Shown here piece after piece: positions 7,863 to 13,432 of a stretch of DNA of 16,822 bases. The notes below the pieces were generated by a model. It made no database searches. It was not told where the DNA came from and saw only the letters and a program-made list of their open reading frames with translations. The stretch is from JAEHDI01 sp035455185 (GTDB lineage Bacteria > Acidobacteriota > Terriglobia > Bryobacterales > Bryobacteraceae). How positions within the stretch are numbered: the first letter of the stretch is position 1; each line of letters opens with the position of its first letter. Made by a program: the position numbers and the translations under genes. Where the stretch lies: the NCBI GenBank assembly GCA_035455185.1, contig DATIFQ010000143.1, forward strand, positions 1 through 16,822. Reading direction: 5' to 3'.

Positions 7863-9092
7863 GGGTTCACCGGCGGTCAGATCTTCGGAGGAAAACACGT
7901 TCAGGAACGGCAGAGCGAGCGCTCCCAGGATCGAAGCCTCGCCCCCCAGCGAGGACGGACGCAGCAGCAGGCTCCGGAAGTTCAGGAATTGACGACCGGT
8001 CGGGAACTGCTCCCGGATTGCCGCCGAAACCAGCGGCCATGCCTCCGTCAGGGCGCCGTTGATCACCACCGCCTCCGCGTCCAGTGCCCAGACTGCATTC
8101 GCGATGCCGACGCCCAAGTAAGTGGCCGTCTCGGTCACCGCCTCGCGTGCCGCTGGATCCCCCTCCATGGCCAGTTGGCAAACGCGTCTCACCTGGTCTG
8201 TGACGCTCCCGGCGCCGGACCTGCATTTTCCCCCGGTGAGATGGCGGTAGCGTGCGCAGGTGGCAGTGTCCGACGCCAACATCTCCACGCAGCCTGGCCG
8301 GTCATGCCGCTCCAGTCCGGGAGAATACGCGATCACCATCTGCCCGAACTCACCAGCGGCCATACGCGGGCCGTGATAGAGCTTACCGTCGAGAACGATG
8401 CCCATGCCGACGCCTTCGTCCACCTTCACTAGGAGCAGGCACCGGGTGCCTTGGATCTCGAGACTTCCGTACTGATACTCCGCAACGGCGGCCGCGCGCA
8501 CGTTGTTTTCCACGAATACGGGCCGCCGCAGCCTCTCCGTCAGAGAGTCCTTCATCGCGACACGCACCCAGGCCGGGTGGCTGCCCAGTTCCATGATGCC
8601 CGTCTCGCTGTTCACGATGCCACGGGTGCTGATGCCAATGGCTGGTTCCTCACCGCTCGCAAGATTCGACGTGAGAGCCTCGACCTGTTCTGCAATCGTC
8701 CGCAGAGTCTTGTTGGGATTGGAGGGAGTGCGGAACCGGACTGTCTCCAGCACCCTGCCCGTGCCGGTGCCCAACGAGACTCGCGTCTCCCAGTTCTGAA
8801 TGTCGACACCCACGGTGCGGAACCGCGATTCGTTGAGTTGAAGACGGATGCCCGGTCTTCCGCCGGTCGCTTCCTCCCCACCCCGCTCTACGATGAGGTC
8901 CTCCGCCATTAACTCCGCCACGATTCGCGAAACCGCTGCTTCGGACAGGCCTGTCCGCCGCGCAATTTCGGCGCGGGACACGCTTTTTAACCGGCGGAGA
9001 AGCTGAAGGACCGCGGCCCGGTTCGTGGCCCGAACATGCGGTACCCGCAAGACACGTCGCCCGGGCGTTAAGAGCGTAGCCATGACTGTCAC
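7803..9092 (-). CDS. ROK-family transcriptional regulator (NagC/Mlc/XylR-like)
   Basis: The product has 429 residues. A winged helix-turn-helix occupies about residues 24-85 ('VSRAEIARRTGLSEAAVSRI', then the wing and the conserved 'GGRPGIRLQLN'). A ROK domain follows from about 92 ('VGVDI', 'VKVDEGVGMGIVLDGKLYHG'). The catalytic Asp of ROK sugar kinases, normally in 'ND', is replaced: the site reads ENN with Asn197. The ExGH zinc/sugar motif reads EFGQ (248-251), and of the Cys cluster CxCGxxGC only C268 remains. It is therefore unlikely to be a kinase and probably has an altered or absent zinc site. ROK repressors respond to sugars or sugar phosphates such as GlcNAc-6-P. I chose GTG 9092 because GGAAG lies 7 nt upstream; ATG 9083 is an alternative. 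It is divergent from the Oar-like receptor, its likely target, and may repress itself. Confidence 0.92.
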   Translation of the reverse strand: MTVMATLLTPGRRVLRVPHVRATNRAAVLQLLRRLKSVSRAEIARRTGLSEAAVSRIVAELMAEDLIVERGGEEATGGRPGIRLQLNESRFRTVGVDIQNWETRVSLGTGTGRVLETVRFRTPSNPNKTLRTIAEQVEALTSNLASGEEPAIGISTRGIVNSETGIMELGSHPAWVRVAMKDSLTERLRRPVFVENNVRAAAVAEYQYGSLEIQGTRCLLLVKVDEGVGMGIVLDGKLYHGPRMAAGEFGQMVIAYSPGLERHDRPGCVEMLASDTATCARYRHLTGGKCRSGAGSVTDQVRRVCQLAMEGDPAAREAVTETATYLGVGIANAVWALDAEAVVINGALTEAWPLVSAAIREQFPTGRQFLNFRSLLLRPSSLGGEASILGALALPFLNVFSSEDLTAGEPSVLDRERITALETRRLNHV

Positions 9093-9095
9093 TTC

Positions 9096-9110
9096 GTTGC
9101 TTCCGGCAAC
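9096..9110. promoter_or_regulatory. Short inverted repeat over the ROK ribosome binding site
   Basis: GTTGC, a 5-nt loop and GCAAC form a perfect 5-bp inverted repeat ending 3 bp upstream of the GTG start of the ROK gene. In the mRNA the loop holds the Shine-Dalgarno GGAAG. It may be a half-buried operator for autoregulation or a small hairpin tuning translation. Confidence 0.35.
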
Positions 9111-9122
9111 GAGCAGCAGTTC

Positions 9123-9151
9123 ATTGTAGAGAAACGGAGAGATTTGAGCAA
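9123..9151 (-). promoter_or_regulatory. Sigma70-like promoter for the ROK regulator
   Basis: On the minus strand TTGCTC (9151-9146) is followed after exactly 17 bp by TACAAT (9128-9123), which has five of six matches to the -10 consensus. Transcription would start near 9116, giving a leader of about 24 nt that includes the GTTGC/GCAAC repeat and the GGAAG ribosome binding site. Confidence 0.6.
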
Positions 9152-9170
9152 GACCTTAATTTTCTCCGAG

Positions 9171-9206
9171 GCGTCGTCCGCTCAGGCCGCCAAAGCGGAC
9201 AGACGC
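9171..9206. promoter_or_regulatory. Strong inverted repeat between divergent promoters, candidate operator
   Basis: GCGTC plus GTCCGCT (9171-9182) is repeated inverted as AGCGGAC plus GACGC (9194-9206), with one extra A at 9201 and an 11-nt centre. That makes 12 paired bases. It lies upstream of both -35 boxes: about 20 bp from that of the ROK promoter and 38 bp from that of the receptor promoter. It is in no gene. The position suits a shared regulator site controlling both directions, with the adjacent ROK protein the obvious candidate binder. It has no T-run, so it is not an intrinsic terminator. Confidence 0.55.
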
Positions 9207-9243
9207 CGGACGGATCACATGTTAACGACAACCCCCTACCCCC

Positions 9244-9272
9244 TTGACACGTCCTCCGATTCAAGATACCCT
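9244..9272 (+). promoter_or_regulatory. Sigma70-like promoter for the Oar-like receptor
   Basis: A perfect TTGACA (9244-9249) is followed after 17 bp by TACCCT (9267-9272), which keeps the key T, A and final T of the -10 box. The start would be near 9279, giving a leader of about 35 nt. A second -10-like TATATT at 9289-9294 lacks a matching -35. The ATG at 9314 is preceded by GGGGG at 9297-9301, 12 nt away, and by a TTAACTTAAC direct repeat, so the ribosome binding site is weak. Confidence 0.6.
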
Positions 9273-9313
9273 TAGCCAGAATCGCTTCTATATTTTGGGG
9301 GTTTAACTTAACA

Positions 9314-12300
9314 ATGGTAAAAAAGCTTGTGTTGAGCCTCGCTTTGGCTGTGCCTTTACTGGCGCAGACCGGCAACGGCGTCGTTTCGGGCACCGTGCTC
9401 GACGCATCGAGGGCAGCCATCCCGTCCGCCAAGATCACATTGACCCAAACGGAGACGGGGGTGACGCGAAACTCGGAAACGTCAGCCGTCGGCATCTATT
9501 ATTTCGGCTCGGTACCGATCGGGCCATACAAATTGGACGTTGAAGCAGCCGGATTCAAGAAATGGTCCGGCACGCTTCGAGTAGATGCGGGTCAGCGCGT
9601 AGTGATTGATCCGCAGATGGAAGTCGGCGCAGTTGAAGCCGTCGTGGAGGTCACCGGCGCGGCGCCGGTCATCACGACTGAGGGCATGGAAATCGGCGAC
9701 ATCAAGGATGCGCAGCGCATCCAGCAGTTGCCTCTCAACGGGCGGCTGGTCGCCAACCTGTTTGACCTGACGCCAGGCGTCGAGGGCGGCGCCAATCCGC
9801 GCGTCAACGGGATGAAGGTCGGCTCCGCCGACATGCTGCTCGACGGCATCTCTTTTATGGATCGATACGGCGGTGGCCTGCGTCCTGTTCAGCCCGGGCT
9901 GGACACGATTCAGGAGTTTCGTATCGAGACAACCGGCTCGAGCGCGCAATATTCCCGTCCGGCGACGATGACGCTAGTAACCAAAAGCGGCACCAACGAG
10001 ATCCACGGCAGCGCATTTTGGACGCACCGCAACAATTTTGCCGGCCTGCGAGCGCGGCAGCGACAGGACACCTTTACGACACCGCCTCAATATATCCGCA
10101 ACGAATTCGGACTCTCCGGAGGCGGCCCGCTCATTAAGAACAAGACCTTCTGGTTCGCCGCTTATGAAGGACAGAGAGAGCGGCAGGCTAGATTCGCCCG
10201 CGCTCAGGTTCCCACGGATAACATCTGGGGCGGCGATTTCAGCGCAATGGTTGATGCCGACAACGTGCCGATCACCATTTACGATCCGCTGACGACTGCC
10301 GCTGATGGAACGCGAACTCCGTTTGACGGCAACCGGATACCAGCGAATCGCATCGCGCCAATCGCGGCTACGATGAAGAGCATCTCGGCCGCGCCCAACA
10401 TACCCGGCAACCCCTGGCTGGAGCCAACCTTCCAGACGTACTATCCCATCACCGCCGACATCACAACGTATACCCTCAAAGGCGACCATGTGTTTTCTGA
10501 GCGCGACAATCTCTCGGCCAGGTACACGGACTCGCACCGGCCCTTCGCGCAATACGGCGGCCGGTACGGATATCCGATTCCGGGATCGACCAACGCCGGC
10601 GGCACCGGCGCCCAGGACACGACCATCCGTTCGGCTATGGCGCGGTGGAACCACGTGTTTTCGCCGACATTGTTGAACGAATTTCAGGCTTCGGCCAATC
10701 GCGCGAAGAACCACACGGGCACGCTGGCTGACAGCACTCCGTGGGCGGATACGCTCGGCTTCCCGAACCCCTTCGGTACCACAGGCTGGCCCACCATCTA
10801 CTCGGAGAGCCCCTTCTTCTACTATGGCGGTTGGGATGCCGATAACCCGCAGGATCAGAACCTGACGGCGTACCAGCTCGAAAACAACGTTACCTGGATC
10901 AAGAGTACCCACACCGTGAAGTTTGGCTTTAAGGGCCGGCAGGAATACAATAACGCGCGCGAGTTGCAGCAGTCCCAGGGATCGCATTATTTCGGTGGCG
11001 ACTGGACCGCCCTGTATGATCCCGCCGACCAGCAGCGCGTCTCTTTCACTGGTTCCGGCTTCGCCAATATGCTGCTGGGGCTTCCCACGTATCTTTCCAA
11101 CCAGTACAACCGCGGCTACTTCTACTTCCAGCAGAAGGAAATTGGCTTGTATGTGCAGGACAGCTGGAAGGTGAGTCAGCGCCTGACGCTTGATCTCGGT
11201 CTCCGGTGGGACAAGTGGACAGTTTACAAGGAAAAGTATAACCGTCTGGTAAACCTCGACATCAACGACTACATCGGCAAGATGGAAGTCTACACGCCGC
11301 ACAACACCCGGATGGAAGACATCCCGGGCATCCCGCCGGCTGTACTCAGCTCATGGGCGGCGCGCGGTCTGACCTGGAAAACAGCCGACGAGGCCGGCTT
11401 CCCGAGCGGCTTGCTGCCGGCGGACAATAACAACTTCGCCCCCCGTATTGGGTTGGCATACCGCATGACCGATAAATGGGTGCTCCGCGGCGGCTACGGC
11501 ATTTACTACTGGCCGATGCCGCTGGTGCAGATCTTGGCGAGTTCGAGAACGAACCCGCCGTTGAACCTCCGCTTCCAGAATGACTTGAGCAACCTCAACG
11601 GCAGGGTGGACAACTATGCCTTGTCGAGCGTTCCGGCGGCGAACGACTTTATCGGGAAGGCCACTGTGGACATAGAGGGTGTAGCGGGAATCGACAACCG
11701 CGCGCAAGCGATGATGCCCTGGGACATCCACAACTGGAGCGACAACACGATGCAGGAGTTCAACGTCACCTTCGAGCGCGAATTGATGAAGGAGACGGCT
11801 CTGCGGTTGAGCTATATAGGCAACCACGGCAGCAATCTGGAGCAGCGCTGGCGCTGGAACGACCAGGAATCCGAGTACAACTACCAGGCCCGCACCGGCC
11901 TTCAGGCGTCAACCAATCCCGACTTTCGGCGCCCAAATCCGAACTGGACCAGCGGTTGCTGCAACTCGCCCATCCGACACAACGGCTTCTCGAACTCTCA
12001 CTCCTTGCAGGCTGAGGTGGAGCGGCGGTATTCGAACGGGCTGGCTTACCAAGCGTTTTACACGTTCTCCCGCGTGCAGACCACGACGGATACCGGCGGA
12101 TTCAACTTCGGTTCGAGCGGCATCAACTCGAGCGGCAGCAGCAGCGCCTTCGCCGTTCCGGAGAATCGTTTGATTCTGGGCAATCCGAACCTTTCCGATG
12201 ATGAGCGGCTTCGTATGGGATATGCCAATTCGGTGGAAGTGCCGGCGCATCGGATCCGGTTCAACGGCATTTACGACCTGCCGTTTGGCAAGGGCCAGAG

Positions 12301-12901
12301 GTACGGCAACGGCGCGAGCGGCCTGGTGAATCACCTGATTGGCGGATGGCAGATTGCTTTCATCGGCAACTGGCGCTCCGGCAATTGGATGGGGGTGGAC
12401 GCCAGCCGATACCTGTTTGGTGATCCCACGCTGGATTCCGGCCAGCGGCTGGAGATGACCTACAACGGTCGGCAGCAGCGTCTATGGTTCCGCGGCTATC
12501 TCGACCCCAGTTTGGCGTCAGGCGTGGATCAGTCGGCGCTTCAGGCGCTGGTCCCGCTCGACCGCTCGCAACGTGTCTACCGGCCCGTCGGAGCCAACTT
12601 CGATAACCGCGTGCAGATGCAGCTTGCTGACGGCAGCGTCCGCAATACCTCGATCTCGGAGAACCTGAGCTGGAATGCGCGGAATTTCTTTCGTGGAGCA
12701 GGCGCCTGGAACACGGACCTGTCTCTGTTCAAGAACATCTACTTCACCGAGAGAATTAAGACTCGTCTCACGGCCGATTTCTTCAATGCGTTCAATCATC
12801 CGTTGGACCTGAATCCGGCCACGGCCACAGGGCTGCAAGACCTGAGCCGGCAGGCGAACGATCCTCGCATCATTCAGTTCTCCTTGCGCGTCGAGTTCTA
12901 A
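9314..12901 (+). CDS. Oar-like TonB-dependent outer-membrane receptor
   Basis: The product has 1195 residues. A signal peptide (MVKKLVLSLALAVPLLAQ) is followed by a carboxypeptidase-regulatory-like domain (about 21-105, opening 'GNGVVSGTVLDASRAAIPSA'). A plug region (about 125-230) carries 'IQQLPLNGR', 'DLTPGV', 'MLLDGISF' and 'IETTGSSAQYSRP'. A long beta-barrel (about 231-1195) has the usual 'GLYVQDSWKVSQRLTLDLGL' and 'PRIGLAYR' strands, and ends 'FSLRVEF' with the C-terminal Phe expected for barrel insertion. This architecture is the acidobacterial and myxobacterial Oar-type TonB-dependent transporter, which moves large ligands such as oligosaccharides or peptides across the outer membrane using TonB energy. 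No SusD-like partner is visible. Ligand specificity cannot be read; neighbouring glycosidases make a glycan plausible. The gene has its own promoter and a strong terminator, so it forms a single-gene unit divergent from the ROK regulator. Confidence 0.95.
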   Translation: MVKKLVLSLALAVPLLAQTGNGVVSGTVLDASRAAIPSAKITLTQTETGVTRNSETSAVGIYYFGSVPIGPYKLDVEAAGFKKWSGTLRVDAGQRVVIDPQMEVGAVEAVVEVTGAAPVITTEGMEIGDIKDAQRIQQLPLNGRLVANLFDLTPGVEGGANPRVNGMKVGSADMLLDGISFMDRYGGGLRPVQPGLDTIQEFRIETTGSSAQYSRPATMTLVTKSGTNEIHGSAFWTHRNNFAGLRARQRQDTFTTPPQYIRNEFGLSGGGPLIKNKTFWFAAYEGQRERQARFARAQVPTDNIWGGDFSAMVDADNVPITIYDPLTTAADGTRTPFDGNRIPANRIAPIAATMKSISAAPNIPGNPWLEPTFQTYYPITADITTYTLKGDHVFSERDNLSARYTDSHRPFAQYGGRYGYPIPGSTNAGGTGAQDTTIRSAMARWNHVFSPTLLNEFQASANRAKNHTGTLADSTPWADTLGFPNPFGTTGWPTIYSESPFFYYGGWDADNPQDQNLTAYQLENNVTWIKSTHTVKFGFKGRQEYNNARELQQSQGSHYFGGDWTALYDPADQQRVSFTGSGFANMLLGLPTYLSNQYNRGYFYFQQKEIGLYVQDSWKVSQRLTLDLGLRWDKWTVYKEKYNRLVNLDINDYIGKMEVYTPHNTRMEDIPGIPPAVLSSWAARGLTWKTADEAGFPSGLLPADNNNFAPRIGLAYRMTDKWVLRGGYGIYYWPMPLVQILASSRTNPPLNLRFQNDLSNLNGRVDNYALSSVPAANDFIGKATVDIEGVAGIDNRAQAMMPWDIHNWSDNTMQEFNVTFERELMKETALRLSYIGNHGSNLEQRWRWNDQESEYNYQARTGLQASTNPDFRRPNPNWTSGCCNSPIRHNGFSNSHSLQAEVERRYSNGLAYQAFYTFSRVQTTTDTGGFNFGSSGINSSGSSSAFAVPENRLILGNPNLSDDERLRMGYANSVEVPAHRIRFNGIYDLPFGKGQRYGNGASGLVNHLIGGWQIAFIGNWRSGNWMGVDASRYLFGDPTLDSGQRLEMTYNGRQQRLWFRGYLDPSLASGVDQSALQALVPLDRSQRVYRPVGANFDNRVQMQLADGSVRNTSISENLSWNARNFFRGAGAWNTDLSLFKNIYFTERIKTRLTADFFNAFNHPLDLNPATATGLQDLSRQANDPRIIQFSLRVEF

Positions 12902-12924
12902 CCAGATTGCGCAGGTGACTTTCG

Positions 12925-12962
12925 GGCGGAGCGCGGTTTTTCGGACCGCACTCCGCCTTTTT
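12925..12962 (+). terminator. Intrinsic terminator of the receptor gene
   Basis: GGCGGAG-C-GCGGT (12925-12937) pairs with ACCGC-A-CTCCGCC (12945-12957) across a 7-nt loop. That gives 12 base pairs with one C/A mismatch, followed directly by TTTTT. It begins 24 bp after the TAA of the receptor. Confidence 0.92.
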
Positions 12963-13066
12963 CGTTTTGCGGCCCGAACATACTTTTGATCTCGGCCCCC
13001 ATGCGAGGGCGCCCCTCTGCTTTCTGGGCGGTTCTGTCCGTCGGCCTGTTCCTTCTGGGAGGATGC
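12934..13066 (+). repeat. Copy 1 of a duplicated terminator-plus-lipoprotein-leader segment
   Basis: This segment matches 13292-13432 at an offset of about 358 bp. Thirty of the first 31 bases are identical (loop, right arm and T-run of the terminator). The next 36 share about 26 positions, including GCGGCCCG and ATACTT. The coding parts share GCGGTTCTGTC and CTTCTGGGAG. Both copies place an ATG at the same point, followed by a lipoprotein-type signal peptide. Copy 1 also retains the left arm of the hairpin; copy 2 does not. Confidence 0.8.
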
Positions 13067-13093
13067 GCCGGGGGATCACACTTGGAGGGGTGA
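13001..13093 (+). pseudogene. Orphan lipoprotein leader, remnant of a sulfatase-like gene 5' end
   Basis: A 30-codon frame encodes a lipoprotein-type signal: MRGRPSAFWAVLSVG, then LFLLGGC with a canonical lipobox (LGGC, Cys22), then eight more residues and TGA. It resembles the first 25 residues of the sulfatase at 13358, sharing 'AVLSVG' and the LLG run before the Cys, and its upstream DNA matches too. No sulfatase-like sequence follows. The simplest reading is that a tandem sulfatase-like lipoprotein gene was deleted, leaving its control region and leader. A genuine tiny lipoprotein is possible. No Shine-Dalgarno sequence precedes the ATG. Confidence 0.55.
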
Positions 13094-13133
13094 GTTCATT
13101 ACCTCCGGCAATTAACCAGCCAAGCACAGCAAG

Positions 13134-13149
13134 TCTGACTCTCGTCAGA
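13134..13149. other. Small perfect hairpin in the receptor-sulfatase intergenic region
   Basis: TCTGAC, loop TCTC and GTCAGA form a 6-bp stem with a 4-nt loop, extendable by a G-T and an A-T pair. No T-run follows. The function is unknown. Together with the remaining intergenic bases 13094-13250 I see no gene here. TTGACA at 13183-13188 has no -10 box at a normal distance. Confidence 0.35.
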
Positions 13150-13250
13150 TTCCGCCGGCTTGAGGGCTCGATACTTTGCCTCTTGACATTCTTGACCGTT
13201 TTACAGTAGTCCGAGCCTTCGAGTAGTGAGGTTCGCTTAGGGAGATAATC

Positions 13251-13361
13251 ATGACGGCTTTCTTGCCTTATCTTAGGAATTCCTCGTGTCTCGGTTTTTC
13301 GGACCCCACTCCGCCTTTTTCGCCCAGCGGCCCGGATATACTTGTGATTTCAGCCCCATGA
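13251..13361 (+). CDS. 36-codon leader ORF overlapping the sulfatase start (ATGA)
   Basis: ATG 13251 has a good Shine-Dalgarno sequence (GGAG, 13241-13244, 6 nt away) and runs 36 codons to a TGA at 13359-13361. That TGA shares bases with the ATG (13358) of the sulfatase. The sulfatase start itself has no Shine-Dalgarno sequence, so termination-reinitiation from this frame would explain its translation. The predicted peptide starts MTAFLPYLRNSSC, is Pro/Ser-rich later, has no recognisable domain, and is partly encoded by the duplicated terminator fragment. This suggests a regulatory frame, not a functional protein. It may also be chance. Confidence 0.4.
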   Translation: MTAFLPYLRNSSCLGFSDPTPPFSPSGPDILVISAP

Positions 13362-13432
13362 GTGCACTCCGGCAATCCTCAGTTTTTGGAGCGGTTCTGT
13401 CGGTAGGCGTACTGCTTCTGGGAGCTTCCTGT
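13292..13432 (+). repeat. Copy 2 of the terminator-plus-lipoprotein-leader segment
   Basis: This copy runs into the intact sulfatase gene. It keeps the right arm ACTCCGCC and T-run of the terminator but not the left arm, so it should not terminate transcription. It also holds TATACT (13337-13342), five of six matches to a -10 box. A start near 13349 would leave a leader of about 9 nt for the sulfatase mRNA, an alternative explanation for the missing ribosome binding site. No -35 match accompanies it. Confidence 0.75.

Noticed and set aside
7803..9092. Annotation as a sugar kinase (glucokinase-type ROK)
   Set aside because: It has an N-terminal DNA-binding domain and lacks the catalytic Asp.
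9974..11302. 442-codon open frame on the minus strand opposite the receptor gene
   Set aside because: It is antisense to a clearly conserved TonB-dependent receptor, has no recognisable domain, and long antisense frames are common in GC-rich genes.
13134..13149. Hairpin as a terminator
   Set aside because: No T-run follows the stem, and a strong terminator already lies at 12925-12962.
13183..13208. TTGACA followed by TACAGT as a sulfatase promoter
   Set aside because: The two boxes are only 13 bp apart, too short for a normal promoter, and no better -10 box lies at 16-18 bp.
12967..13209. 80-codon plus-strand frame across the receptor-sulfatase intergenic region
   Set aside because: It reads the leader remnant in another frame, has no start signal, and the 13001-13093 frame explains the sequence better.
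13286..13357. Longer start for the sulfatase
   Set aside because: The extra 24 residues are encoded by the duplicated terminator fragment and would displace the lipoprotein signal.
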